The notes: a model not told the origin generated them from the letters alone. DNA of 64,000 bases from Lethocerus indicus (GCA_019843655.1 JACDQD010000004.1:7068001-7132000); one strand, 5' to 3'. Shown: positions 28,162 through 41,350, counted from the stretch's first letter. Numbers and translations are program-made.

Positions 28162-29313
28162 CGCGAAAAACGACGCGAAAAATTTACGGGGAGGCAAGTT
28201 AGCTGCATAATAACCGTAGGAGTGTTTCCGGAATGCGAAAGAAACAATTAAAAATAAATTAATTACAGCTGAAAAACAAAATTGTTAGGCATTATTAATT
28301 CAATAATTGACTCAAATTACTTATGAACTTTTCCTTTATTTTCTTGGTCGGACACCCATGCCCATTCCTAGTGGGCAAAAATCAATTTTCCAATTATAAA
28401 AATAATAAAATTAATATTTTAATTTTCCTCAACGTAATAAGAGCATCTCTGAGAACTGATCCCCCTGAACGGGAGATCTACCATTGATTCCATCAACTTG
28501 AACAATCGACATTTACTTACAAATTTGAAAATGATATTAATCCCAATTAAAATCAGAAAACATAAGTTATTTCAATTCTTCTTGTGTTTAGAGTTCTTCA
28601 CAATCGTCTATTTCAAGTTAAATTATCAAGCCCAAAATGATACTGTTAAACATCTGATAAATATTAAACCGAATGAAACCCTAATTTCACTCTAATTACT
28701 AATGATTTCTAAACGGATTTTTAGCTTAATTTCGTTAAATGCAGGATAATACGGGTAGCGTATAAAATTATGGACGTGGGGGGTCCCCATGAAGACGGGT
28801 CTATTCCGGGTAGAGGGAGAGGAAGCCGGGCTCTGTTTTAGTATTAATCGGCCGTTCATAATTAAAATGCCGGTTAGGTGGGGGCTCGGCCGGGATACTT
28901 GACCCCCGGATTGCAGCTAACGGTCGCCGCAACCCCTCCCCCCCTATAAGTTTCACAACGTGTAATTAGTTAATTTGGCTGTGGGAGTGAGGTCGATATT
29001 CATCAAATCCGGATGGTCTGGTCTTCGGCTAGCTTCGTTTTCAACTTTGTTCATTTAACTCACGAGCAATGTTCGGGGCCCTGTACTAGGCCTCAAGCGG
29101 AATCGGACCCGGCCCACTGTAATTCCTCTATTACTCGATTATTAAAATATGTTCCGAGTGTTTTTAAATTACATTTTTATTTCTGAAATGTAATTTAACG
29201 AACGCTTCATTCTTACAGTGAGGAATTAAATTCAATTGCACATTCAATTTCGTTCAAACCATCGTGTGTTTTCGGGAAACGAAAAACTTAAGGGTTAAGG
29301 ACGTGACCCCCAT

Positions 29314-29433
29314 TTAAAACGTTAGCCAAGAGCTACGGTCAATATTTTCTCGAACGTAATGCGCCGGATCTGCGTCGAAAATAGCCTGCGCTAACACAAA
29401 AAATGCAGAAATTAATACCCCGTAAACCTTCAT
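29314..29433 (-). CDS. Possible short secreted protein or signal-peptide exon
   Basis: A 39-codon frame begins with an ATG in a good context (AAAGAAATGAAG). Its N-terminus has the three parts of a signal peptide: a basic start (MK), a hydrophobic core at residues 3-13 (VYGVLISAFFV) and a small-residue cleavage site after AQA (about residue 17). The predicted mature part (IFDADPAHYVRENIDRSSW) is polar and ends LTF-TAA. It could be a small secreted peptide, or the first exon of a longer secreted protein with the tail being intron; a weak GT follows the GAC codon near the end. No family is recognised. The frame is short, so chance remains possible. Confidence 0.3.
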   Translation of the reverse strand: MKVYGVLISAFFVLAQAIFDADPAHYVRENIDRSSWLTF

Positions 29434-30553
29434 TTCTTTAGAAAATCTCGAGTCACACGGAAAACAATACGCGGCTCCGGCGCAAAAAAAAACTGAAGGC
29501 AAGATAAGTATTCTGAAAACGGCGTTAAGTGGAAGGGATAATAGCGGCGGAGTAATGGCGGCCGGGTAGGCCGTGTAATTTGTCTTGGATCTTGGAGGGC
29601 TCGAAAAGGGGAAACCCGACCAAGAAGCACTTTCAGAGAAAATGCGAGCGCCGCGATTAGCACACCCGAAAGAGTTGCGTGCCAACCCTACTGACTTCCC
29701 AGGCACCAGAGGTTCAAGATCAATCTATACAACGCCAGATCCTGCATTTTTCATAACCTGTTTCGTTCTCTACAACCTTGTTTCTTGCCATAGTAGTTTG
29801 TTTACCGCTGCTAAAAATGAGTCGTAAATCCTCGAAATCATACACTCTATGCAAACGATGCAACTTGTTCTTACATCTGAATTTAATGAAACATAAACCA
29901 GTCCACTGAAAAATCCATTAGTTAATTTTGTACTGTTAAGTATCAAGTACATATCAGAGTAGTTCCTTGAATTGACAAAGCTGGAGTACATTCTATAAGT
30001 ACAGCAAGACTATTAAATCATTTATGAGGATTATACAAGTTAAGGAAGACGAGAAAAATATTTCAATTTACTATTCGACCGAATGAAAATTCAGTAGCAT
30101 CGAAAGAGAATTGTCTGAATATCGCACTTTATTTCCGACATTGCCTCAACGCTTCCCCGCGCGTTTTTGTCGCTCGGCAGCCTATCTGTTTCAAGTAACA
30201 TTTTTAATTACGAAATAATCGAGTCAACTGATTTTGTTCAGTAATGGTTACAGCAACTAAGTAGCAGTAATACCGACAGAAATGCTTCATCATTAACGCA
30301 ACGTAATTGGCCCTTATAGCAGAGCTAGCAATCCGCGAAAACATCCAATTCTCAAATTAAATGTAATATTTTTTTGAATGAATCCCTTTTAAGAAACTTT
30401 ATTTTGTTATTCAATTTTCTTAAGAAAGAACATCTCCGAAGAGGGAACATAAAACTACTTGATGGTCACACACATTTTTAAATATTTAATTTGTCAGCTA
30501 AACCCATAAATTCGTTGCACCTAAAGGCCGGAAATCTCTTATATAAATTACAC

Positions 30554-31015
30554 TTATCTTTCTTCTCGCTTCGGCATTAAATGCAAAAGTCCGTAATCGT
30601 TTTTGACGCCAACGCGAATGCTAAAAGTTTTTATTTTAACGACAACAAAAAAGTAAAGGAAAATAGGAGCCAAATTAATTTTTATTTCCCGAGGGGGGAA
30701 TTTTGCCCGGGTGGGGGGGGGGAAGGAAGAAAAGGGATTAGGCGGAGCACCGACCTCTTTCCAAGAGTCAATATCCCTTCTTTTTGCCCTTTTCTCTCGA
30801 ACAGCACATAAAGACCTTAAAAGGGCGGTACCACCCCTAAGACTTCTTACGTGGGGTTGAGTGGAAGTAGGAAGGCAAAGGAGGAGGAGGAGCATCCGTG
30901 GCTCTTTATCGTCCACAAATCGATTCCTCTTCCCGGCCTCGATCATAATCAGTCCAATTATATAATAATTCAGATCCGCACTTCCAGGTTGGCAGTATTG
31001 CAAGATACACTCCAT
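30554..31015 (-). CDS. Candidate 153-codon ORF or first exon (uncharacterised)
   Basis: This ATG-initiated frame is one of the longest in the window outside the kinases and repeats, and its start sits in a strong context (GCGCCATGGAG). Codon 55 is followed directly by a donor-like GTAAGA (intron start at 30850), in phase 0, so the real product might be only the first 55 codons (31015-30851) spliced onward. A leucine run (residues 41-46) comes from a GAG/CTC-rich tract. Downstream of the possible donor the frame is rich in Arg, Pro and Lys and crosses a G10 homopolymer (30713-30722), which argues against the full 153 residues being real. No domain recognised. Confidence 0.2.
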   Translation of the reverse strand: MECILQYCQPGSADLNYYIIGLIMIEAGKRNRFVDDKEPRMLLLLLCLPTSTQPHVRSLRGGTALLRSLCAVREKRAKRRDIDSWKEVGAPPNPFSSFPPPTRAKFPPREIKINLAPIFLYFFVVVKIKTFSIRVGVKNDYGLLHLMPKREER

Positions 31016-34000
31016 GGCGCTATGAATTTCCTAGACATTCCTACATTTCGATCCCTTCCATGTAGTTATAGTCAGACCTTGGTAATATGGATGTCTGTAA
31101 TGGCGAATACATTTATCTCTGTCCTATTCAAATGCTTTACACGAATCGCACATGAAGTTCACATGGCCACTTAATTTTATGGTGTCATACAAACGCCTAA
31201 CTGGATGCAACTTTCCTGTCACTCTTCTGGATTGACTTTGCAATACATTTTATTCTAGATAATTTAATTCATTACTATTTTAACAATCAGCATTTAGTTT
31301 GTTGAATATACCGTTAGATATACAGTAGCTTCCATTAAAATATCGCATCAATGCGTTGCAGGTAAAATGAGGGATTTTACAGACTGAGGTATGCACAGTC
31401 TGCGCTGCGTTGGGTGTCTAAATTACCAGAATCCAGCAGAAATATTGGAGTAAGAGCGAAAATAAACGACAATTCTTGGTAGCCGTGGATCGACGCCATC
31501 TATCGCAGTGGGAGAGGAGATAATATCCCGTGGGACTGAGAGCCTGAAAAGGGGGGAAGAAAGACCACTGGGGCTGTCGTCCCTGTCGCTCCCCGTAAAT
31601 TTGCGTCCCGTCACTCCCGGCAAGCCGTCCTCGCCTTTTATGTCCCCGACGACACGGTTTCATTTCCCATGCGGCGGTGGTCTCGGGGTCCGATTTAAAT
31701 TTCGGTGCCTTCCCGCCACCCCCTCGGTCCGATCATTCCGATCCTAGACTGGCATCTCTTACGATGAACCTCAATACCGAGTGACCACCGTGATTTTATG
31801 AACCAGATGAACTTTTCTTAAAAATGGTTTCGAACCCCGAATATTGGTGTGAAAAATAAATCAAAGGTTATAACATTCCGAGATGAAAATTGTAATTGAA
31901 ATTAGTTTCCTAGGTTCGCTAAGTTTCGCTAGGACGAACTTCTCCAGCAGAATGATGGCGTTTTGTTGTGCTAATCTAATACAAAAATATTAATGCGGAA
32001 CCAAAGAATCCGAAAAAGAAATGGAGAACATTTATAATTGGTGTGTGAAACTGAAACGTAAATGTTTGAACTAAATTCAAGTTTATATTTGTCAGCGCCT
32101 GGTGGTTAAACGAGCCTCTAATTCAATACGAGATGGACCGGTGATGAGGGCCATAATGAAACGGTCAGAAACAGTGATTCCATTCATTCGAAATTCAATT
32201 TGTTTTATGCTCCGATTAACCGTGGATACAAAAAAGAGGAAGGATAAACATTGCCGACAGTTTTCAGTGGTTTCACTGTGGTCGTCATAAAATTTATAAA
32301 TTTAAATCGCTCCCGTCTCACGTAACTCACGTGGTATCCCTGCCCCGTAGATGTGTACTTGCCTCTCGGCGGACTTACGATGTCCCTCCCCCATCGGGGT
32401 GTTCCCTTACAACCTGGAGCCAAATTATTCAACTCTTCGCGGACGAAACCACTTAATACGGACGAATTCAACTCGGTCACAGAGGGAGGAGGAAGAACAG
32501 AATCCACCTCCCCTAAAAGCTCTAATTTTCATTTTGTTGTATCCGAGGCCGAACGAGAGAAAGGCTGGTGGGTGGAAGGAAGGGCGTACAGTAAAAATTT
32601 TACGTTCTTAATTTAAAAAAGCGGCAAAGAAAAAAAAACAATGGAGAGTTTATTTGTACCCCTTTTGTCTTCCAGGCTTTGAGTGGAAAGTCCCGACTCA
32701 AGAACAATCTACCCGCCTGAGTTTAACTGAAACTGCCGCGTAAAAGTTTTAGAAGATACATTTTAAATGTAAATATATACGTATATGTGAGGCCGGAAGA
32801 GCCAGGTATTGTAAGGCTGTAAGGCTAATTACTCTCGGGGGCTGACGTTCTAAACTGTAAATGTATTCACGACACTCACGAAGAGTCATTTAAATTTTTC
32901 TTTTTCGAAGAGGTTAATTTTTTATTTTATTTTCGTATCCATAAAAATGGTTAATTTTGGTTCTAATATATATTCCATTATTTGAACCCGGTTATTGAAA
33001 ATGTCTCAATAAGACCGGCTCAAATTAATAAATGAATCGCGCGTTAATTTTCCCAATAAATATTTGCCCTGAAATATAGACCGGCCGAGCAAGAGAGGGT
33101 CGTTTCACGAGTTTGATGGCCGGGACGCCCGCTCTGAAACTACTCTTGAAAATTTTAAACTCTTCCTACCTCCGGGATCTTACCCCGGATCTCTTGCCTA
33201 AATTTTTGATCGGCCGTTTTCACTTTACAGACCCCTCCTACCTTTATTGGCCGACTGCCAATTGGCCGTTCTAGAATGGCGGATTGGATGTAGACGTCTA
33301 TCCAAAACAAAATGCGGCCGTGAAAATTACACTAGAAACGGTGTAATTTCAGGCATTGTGAAAAATGACTATAACATAATCGTGCGTGGTCGAGTAATAC
33401 ATTTTGATCATAATATTTATGGAAACGCCACAAACTATGGGTAATTTAAGGGAGATCCACAATTTCTTCTCTATTCTTAGAATATACTTTTGTATATTTT
33501 ATGTAGAAAAGCTGAAGTAACTGCACTTAGAAACATTTATTCTATAATTTCTCGAATAAACGTAGAGTTTAATATTTATAAAGATAGTGGACCTAGAAAG
33601 CAAGTATTATTAATAAGTTTGAGTTCAGGTTACTAATTTAGCGTGAGTGTATTATTTACTAAAGAACTTTATGTTAATACTATGTTATAATAGTAACAGT
33701 TATTAAAAAGGTATTTGCATGGGTTAAAAATGTCGATTTTTCAATTTCAAGAAGTAACAAGGAATTTAAATGCAATCGTGAGTGCTAACAATTCCACTGG
33801 GCCATAACGATCATAATTGTATAGAAATTAATTATTTCTTCCGATAAATTTGTTTTGTTGCCACTCTTTTTCCTTTAATAAAATGAAACGACTCAATGAA
33901 AACTCAGAAGGTAGTTGAAATTAGTTTAATTTCCTTGCCTAATTAATTCATTTTAGAGGGAGATCAAACCTTCTAACATCGATGATCTCAGAAGTAATTA

Positions 34001-35787
34001 ATTAATTCGTCGTGTTCACTGAAAGTTACTCGAATGTTTTCGAAGAATTCAATATTAGACTATTACGAAACTTCGGCCAACGGAGTACAGATTATTATAA
34101 AAACCAATTTGGTGTAATTAGCCATAATCGAATTTGCCCGATAATCGTTTGTGTAAAATTGCGTATAAAATATTCTTATTTTTGTTTGTTTTGATTTGAT
34201 TTGTATTGATACAGGAAAACGGTGTGTAAAATTTCAGTTTGGTTTAAACGAAGCGATTTACCATATATATTTTTATACTGTAAAGTACGTTCATGTCGGG
34301 AGAATGGCCTGAATGGGAAAAAAAACCCCACGTTGTTGAGGAATTCGTGTACTACCTATGACTTGAGCAGAATATTAAGTTGAACAGGGAAAATTACCAG
34401 AGCTGTGCCGGGCACGTTCGAAACCAACTGCCGTTTTTTCCGCGAATTTATATTTATTGAGAAGTCTGCCGCTTTTTACGAGAGCGGCAGCTTACACTCA
34501 GGGGTATATTGGGAAACAATTGTTGAATGAATGGAACGAAATATCAAAATAAGTTCGCTAATAGCAGACGACACTGATATTACACTTATTTATATACAAC
34601 ATTGTTGTAACACAATGTATTTAAAGTCATTCAAAATTTGATTATTAATTGTGTATGACTATTTCATTGTAATTATTATAATTGTACGTCATAATGTTTT
34701 GTGGTTTTCAATTATTTGATATTAATAGACGCGGAAAACTGCGACCAGTTGGAACATTATACTGTTGACTGGCTTAGTTTGGCCATCATTATAATTCGTT
34801 TCTAATTATTCACCTGCAGTGAGTATTATTATTTCCAAATGGCGAAAACAGTCATGGGTATTTGAATAGTAGGTTAATCCTTATACAATACAGTTTTGTA
34901 TTTAATAATATTTTCATCAATAATTTCAATAGTCTGTTTATAGTCAATTATCAATAGTTTGATTATGAATTTTATTGCCGTTCTTATTTAAAATATACGC
35001 TCATTGGTCCTTTGTAATTTTAATTATTTGCATAATGCTTCAGTTTCCTTGCGGCTGTTGCGAAGAGAATTAATATCACACATTCTCCCACCGGCTCGTT
35101 GAACCAAGTTCGCGGTTTTGTGGGCCGGTGGTTAGCGAATTTTCAACATTCCGCCGTTATCGCAACATGGAATTCTGCCTCGCAGTCAAAATTCGTCCTG
35201 TCAATACCGTTAACGATTAAATTTAGAAATTAAAGCAGTATAATGATAGCGGAGATTTATAAACAAAATACAGGCCAATCATCAGCATTAAAACTATATA
35301 ATTCCTATCAACGTTGTTATATACATGAAAATGAAATAATATGAAACCGGATGATATTCCAACACTAGTTGTTTTGCATGAGAGTTACGAATGTATAAAT
35401 TTGTAACCCTATATTACAGAATTCATCAATAATCCGCAACGTTAACGTCTAAGATTGTGGTTGTAAAGGGTTTTTGAAGGAATTGGACTGATTAGAATTT
35501 TACGTGCTTCATTCTAGTTGGTCGTTGCGTTCCAAACATGATTTGCACTATCTTGTCTTAAGATGAGTTCTTATCGGAAGTTAAGATAATACTGGGAGTT
35601 GTGTACACGTAGAATAGAATTTTTGTACAATAAGGTTTATATTCTACCTCGTAAAATGTTTTTAATGATATTTCGGACGCGACAAATCCAAGGCCAAATT
35701 CGCGGTTTTACCGCACCGCGACGAGAGTTGTGTGTAGGCTGTTTGGAAATGTCCGAATAATGCGGAAGTTTCTGGGTATGATGTAAC
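31016..35787. other. Non-coding stretch
   Basis: No gene is recognised. GC-rich patches occur at about 31500-31750, 32290-32520 and 33060-33310, with AT-rich DNA elsewhere. Short direct repeats occur, for example GTAAGGCT twice near 32808. Frames in the patches overlap on both strands and are taken as chance. Confidence 0.5.
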
Positions 35788-35847
35788 AAAGCGGCAGACT
35801 GTATGCGGCGAAGAGCCGGGGTAAACTGGCGCAGTGAGCGGGTGCCT

Positions 35848-35871
35848 GGGCGGGGCGGGGCGGGGGGAGGG
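35848..35871 (+). promoter_or_regulatory. GC-box cluster / strong G-quadruplex motif
   Basis: Five G-runs (3, 4, 4, 6 and 3 bases) are separated by single bases (C, C, C, A). This matches overlapping GGGGCGGGG GC boxes, the binding sites of Sp/KLF zinc-finger factors, and is also a near-ideal one-base-loop quadruplex. It sits in a CpG-rich patch (about 35790-36110) like a small CpG island. No gene start is recognised next to it, so a promoter role is only inferred. Confidence 0.4.
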
Positions 35872-36111
35872 AATAGCACTAGCACGCCGCTCTGCCAACA
35901 AAGGAAATAATAACCGAGTCCACGGCCTCCTCATAACACCCCCCGCCCCACCACTATGTTTAGTGTCGTCCCCGTTTCCGTTTAGCTCGCGTGCCTGATC
36001 GATCCTCAGAGGCGTTCCGCAAATGTTTACAGTGGGGGGCGCAGAAATGATAGGGACGTTTGGATATGCCAATATCCTCGCGGTCGGTTCATGCCGCTGC
36101 CAAGCGAGAGT

Positions 36112-39100
36112 GAGGCTCCGAGTGGATACATATATAATAAAAAAAAATTGTAAAATGAAACTATGTTGAATATGTTCGGAGGAATGTAATTTATTTATAT
36201 CAAGCGAAACCTCTCAGTGCTACCTGGCTCGAATATTATTATCACGGAATTTGATCTCTAAATATCTTCAGGAATGGCAACCGTGATCACAGTAAATTCG
36301 GATTGGATATGGAACAATCCATGAACTGTGTATTCCTGAACGATATTCAAACCGATCCCTGTTCAGCTTGATTTCACCTCAGGCTCTCATTAGAAGAACT
36401 TCCTTCTTCTTCCCCTTGCTTGATTCACTTGATCAAACCCAGCATTCGCCATTTCCCTTCGATCACAGCGAAGAAAAACACCCGCAAACGCTTTAAAATC
36501 GATTAAAGTAGACCTTTGGGATAATATTATGTATATATATTTCCTTAAAGTCACCTACCCCATATGACATCACAGATACATATCCGGTGTCTTTTATTAA
36601 GCGACTCTTTCATAAATTAAAATGAATATTTTAAGCTTTTGTTTTGCTTTTTTACAGTTGCATGAGTCTTACCCGAGCCTTTAATTGTACAGCGTTTATT
36701 GCTCAGCCAGGAAAGATTATTGCCCGAAATGCAAATATAATTAATATCATTAACAGGAACTAGTAAAATATGTTATACGTTAGTGGCGCAGCGGGGAATA
36801 ACCTACTATTTGACCGCAATTCTGTCTCTCTCCATAAGTCCCCAAGGCGGTTTGTGGTTTCATCTGAGTGGGCCTGCGACGGTAGGGCTCAATCATTAAA
36901 TTAATTAAGCGGATATGACGGAGCGAGTGTCATGCTCCCATGAAGACGTGGAGTAACATTCATTTCCATATTCGAGGTCTAATTCCACTGTTACTAATAA
37001 TGCTTGTCACTAATAATGGTGACATGGTAATGATCAACTATATTATACAAAAACAAATTATGTTTTAATTCTGCATATTTCATCAAATAAATCTAATCAC
37101 TTAATTAATGAATTTTTGAGGGTAGGACTTACGAAACAATATCTCATAATAAATAATCTCCCAGAAAATTCGATGAGCTTCAATAACATCACCTTTTATG
37201 GCATATCGGTGAAAAAATCTGCAATGAGCGCAATTAGTTACCCATATAAAAGATCAGGTCTTGAATTTTTTTGTTCAATCGAAGTTGTTTGTATAAGTCA
37301 AGTAAAAATGTTCTGGGCCGTGACTATTTAAATGACTTCTGTTAAAACAATACATCTGTATACATCTCAACCATGCACGAGTGTTCCAACTACATAAATA
37401 CTACTAATAATAAAAGTTATGAATCGCCTATTGTGGGCGAGGGATGGTACCTGTACGTACCAAGATCCATGAGAAACGTCCATGAGCTCCTCCCTCCGAT
37501 TTCACCCGCCTATCTATGAAGATCATGAAACGTTGTACAGTTATCATTCATATGATTACCTGGCTGAGATCATCTGTAGAGTTTATTCATTATACGACAA
37601 TCATTTTTTTTTCAATGCTGTTGTAAGAATCAATAAAATAATGAATTGAATGAATTACCGCCGGCGAATTAATCTTTTATTTATATTAGTAATATAGTCC
37701 GTTTTAATTGTCCCCGATGAGTGTAGAAAACAGTCGTTAGCAAATGAAAAACCCTCAGCTGAAATAATACCCGGGTACGAGGAAAAAAAGGGGGCGGAAA
37801 AACATTGTAACCGACCCTATTTAAATTATAATTACAAATTGATCCTCGTTCACCAACGAGACGGAAAACTAAGATAGGACTCGCGTTTTAAGGGCCCTTT
37901 AGGAGGGCTTTGGCCGGGGGAAGCCCAAATTAGCATGCACAAGGAATTAATTCATTGTGCAACGAGCCCCTTCTCCCGTGCTGCTGAAAATTATTACCGG
38001 GCGAGAACCCTTTATTATTTTTGAGACTCCCCTCGACCGTTTTCCGGTTGTCCCTCAAGTGGGCGAGTGAATATAAATGAGAAAAACGGCGACAATCCAT
38101 CCCGCGAAAGTAGTTGGGATGAAATAACGACTCGAGGTTACTCGGGCGGAATATGTCAAAATTATTTCCCCCTTCTTGTTGCGGTAAATTATTGTTGGAA
38201 TTCAGTAATTTCACGTTAAGCGACATTCCGCCTTTGCCCAAGTATCTTTGCATATACAAATGTCATTTCCTTCTGGTTGCGTCTCCTCCCAGAACTGAAA
38301 GTAAGATTTTAGTGATAGACTGTATAATCGCGTTATGATCGACAGCACAAAACAAAGATAAGACAGAAATAATATCTTAAATATTTAAGATAACATGATT
38401 CTATAATCATTCCACATATGAAATTTTAATTATATATTGGGGGAATGGCACAAATTAGTGAATCCGATTGCACAAGTTATTCAAACTCGATCTATATTTA
38501 ACAGAAGTGGTCCCCCGATGCCTCAAGAAAGTGGGTAAAAAACGGCCTAATAACGTTTCAATGGGGGAAAAAAATTGTCCTACATCCGATGCTATATATA
38601 GGGCGACGCGACATCCGGTCTCAGCGTCGGCGGAAATTTCGCTACGAGCCGGTAAACTTCTTTTTCACTCGGCCATCTCAGTTGGGAGCGGCGCTGTGGG
38701 ATATTTGTGGGCCCAGGTCGCTCGACGGGGCGATCTGGAGCACTTAAACCGGCCGAGGGGCTAAAAGCATTCAGCCGCGAGAGGGAGAGAAAGTTAGTAG
38801 TGATAGGCGCGCTCGGAATTCGTAGGGGGGAGGCAAGAGCTCACAAACGAATTTGCCAGCCAACAGTCCGCATTTTTTTTGTTCCAAGACCCACCGACCC
38901 CCAGACTTTTCTGAAGCCGGCTTAGATTCCCCCACCCCGATCAATCCCTTCTCCGTATTTTTTTAGATCGGTGGGTGTCTTGAAATATCCAAAATCGAAA
39001 AGTCAAGCTTTTGAAAATTGGAACATTTAATTGAGAATTTCTAGTTCGGTTATAACAGAAGCCTCCTCCACCTTTTTCTCGTTTCCATTCAGTGACTAAA

Positions 39101-40771
39101 GTGTTTTAACATTTTGAACATAAAAACCCAATCGAAAAAATTTATAATGACGCAAAGTGCACTGTTCAAACCGTATTATGCAACGACAGAGGCGGGTATA
39201 TTATACGACACCCTAGATAAAATACAGCGTGTGTCACCACCCCTCGGCTACCATTACTTAACCCCTATTGTTGAACCGATGACTTTAAACTGTTGAACAC
39301 ATTTAAACATCGATGTTCCAGCTATAAGTTATTAAAAAGATTTACTCACAGTATACACAAATTAATTTTTGGTATCGATCCAAGTTGAAACCGAAAATAT
39401 CAGTATGTTGAAACGCCAATAAATTTAATATTTACCCTGTTGCTGACTTATGCCGAATCCGAAATAAATGACAACTTTTTATTTATTTAGAGGTAGTTGC
39501 CTCCATTTTACTGGAAAAGTAGTGTAGCAACTATGCTATAAAGATTGTGCGTCTACTCGTATCATTTTATGTTTTTCAACAACATTGAAATTATTAAACA
39601 GTGTTCAAATATTTGTCCCTTTCCCAGGCGACAAAAGATCTTACCCTTTTAGGGCAGAGGCTGTCGGAGGTGTCAAGAGTTGATGGCGGCGACAGACTTC
39701 GCGCACGGGGATCCCCCCTTACTCACTTTCATATCTCACAACACGTGTATTTTATATCTAATAAGGTTTCAGTTGAAGATTTGGTTGAACTCAGATAACG
39801 CTCAACAGTTAAAATTATAATACAGAAATAACTGAATTGTTTAGAATGCGGATAGCGCCCTGTTCCCTACACACGCTGATATCAGACTGATTGCAGTTTA
39901 AATCTCGGAATGTAGCGGAGGCAATTATAAATATAATTATCATGATTAATGATAGAACAGCTTTCCTATTACTCACAAACTCGTTGCACTAGGGGGAGCA
40001 ATAAAGAAGGAATATTACAAAGACGTACTCCAGCAGAACTGTTGCTCACACTTCTCTAACGGCTTATTCTCCAAGTTTTGTAAAACTCATCTCAAGTGGC
40101 CGACATATTTTACATCTAATGTCTACGCTTCTGCGTGCATAAATTATTCCCGGTCTGTTTTACCGGGACAATTGTTCCAAGGGATATTTGAGTTTAGTCC
40201 TCCGTTCGTAAGGTTATTATAAGGAAATTAACGACCACCATATCCCACCCTGATTTCAGTAATGATAAGAATGCATTCCTATGTGTTCAAGCTAGATCGG
40301 TTATCAGAATAATTTTCAATATAATTTATAAGGACTACATTTAAAAGCGGTTCATCAAATACAATTGAGAAAATAACAGTACCTTATATTAAATAATTTG
40401 GATTTCGAGTGATATTTCGGACTAATAACCACTGTTACAAATGGATGTTATGAAAGGAAATCGTTATTGTTGTTATCTCAATCGTTTAAATAATATAAAA
40501 TAAATATTTTGTTATTTTTAAATCTTAGGCGTATTTTCGATTAATACACCACAAATTACGTTCTACGTTCAATAAATAAGTTATACATCTACAACTCAAT
40601 TTCAACAGTCCAATCCATTATAACTTATGGTAATACACTTGAACGAGGGGTCGGATTGTTTCTTGTCGCTACCAACTTCCTATTTCGTGCCGTGAGAGTT
40701 CATAGTTTGTCTAACATTTGAAACATCGGATTTGGGGCGGGAGCTACAAAATATAGTACAGGGACAATATC
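36112..40771. other. Non-coding stretch
   Basis: No gene is recognised. A GC-rich patch lies at about 38480-38960. A sequence at 36784-36794 (TGGCGCAGCGG) matches the A-box of initiator tRNA-Met, but no B-box or cloverleaf follows. The rest is AT-rich. Confidence 0.5.
38373..38392. other. Perfect 20-bp AT palindrome
   Basis: TATCTTAAAT is followed directly by its reverse complement, giving a 20-bp palindrome with no loop. Could be a dimeric protein-binding site or chance in AT-rich DNA. Confidence 0.35.
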
Positions 40772-40787
40772 ACTGGGAATTCCCAGT
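40772..40787. other. Perfect 16-bp palindrome
   Basis: ACTGGGAATTCCCAGT is identical to its reverse complement. It resembles an inverted GGGAATTCCC core, which is the shape of an NF-kB/Rel (Dorsal/Relish type) site. Only the sequence match is seen; binding is inference. Confidence 0.35.
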
Positions 40788-40859
40788 AACTTCGATTCCT
40801 TATTACGTGAAAATAATTCATGGAGGTATTCTTCAAACGGGAATAACGGAAAGAGAGGC

Positions 40860-41350
40860 GTTCAGACCAAATTTTGGGGGAACGTTGCCATGTTGAGGAC
40901 ACCGCCGTATAGGGAATTCTTCTGAAACTGGGCGGCGGCCGAATGTAATTCGAACTCATTCCTTGGTAGGGGGCTTTCAGGGGCGAGTTGTGCGGGCAGT
41001 TTTGGAGGCCGTGGGCCGGCTCCATTTGTCCGACTCGCTGAAAAGCGAGCGGGAAGCGGTCATCGAGAAGCCTGCCAAACTCCCGCACTTTCCGCGACTC
41101 CGATTTCTCTCTCCCTCCTCCCTCCTCCTCTCGCTCCTCCCTCCACAACCCGCCACGGACGGACCCCACACGACCGGCCATTAGCGCCGGGCCCTCCTCC
41201 TCCCTTCCTTTTCAACAGCCCGAAGGGGGGACCTTTTACCGAAGAAATATTATTAATCCGAGAAAAGCTTTTCCCCGCAACGCGGAAGGTTCGGAAGCTG
41301 CTACCTTCAGACGATTTGTCCCCTTCCACCCGGCGGGGAATAAAAGAAGA
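40860..41350. other. CpG-rich patch
   Basis: A GC-rich block of about 490 bp in AT-rich surroundings, with frequent CG dinucleotides and a CTCCCTCCTC pyrimidine tract at 41107-41147. Frames are open on both strands. Such patches recur every few kb and are the clearest compositional feature of the window. Confidence 0.6.
40981..41184 (+). CDS. Possible terminal exon (unproven)
   Basis: An acceptor-like CTTTCAG ends at 40980. A phase-0 open frame of 67 codons follows to a TAG, with an amphipathic opening (GRVVRAVLEAVGRLHLSDSL) and a Leu/Pro-rich end translated from the CTCC tract. There is no ATG, so it could only be an internal or last exon. The GC-rich setting makes long frames likely by chance, and the minus strand is open as well. 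No family recognised. Confidence 0.15.
   Translation, partial: GRVVRAVLEAVGRLHLSDSLKSEREAVIEKPAKLPHFPRLRFLSPSSLLLSLLPPQPATDGPHTTGH

Larger units (their letters stand above)
13571..29313. other. Long non-coding stretch, no gene recognised
   Basis: Mostly AT-rich DNA with GC-rich patches near 14420-14900, 16060-16250, 18060-18480, 18930-19340, 20060-20420, 21230-21620, 25380-25600 and 28760-28960. A C10 homopolymer lies at 21581-21590. Overlapping frames of 80-122 codons at 18074-18482 occur in several frames and on both strands at once, the mark of CpG-rich sequence rather than of a gene. Parts of this stretch could be introns of an unseen gene; nothing here proves or excludes that. Confidence 0.5.

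Noticed and set aside
36784..36794. Initiator-tRNA-Met-like A-box TGGCGCAGCGG
   Set aside because: No B-box at the right spacing and no cloverleaf stems; an 11-base match is not enough for a tRNA or SINE call.
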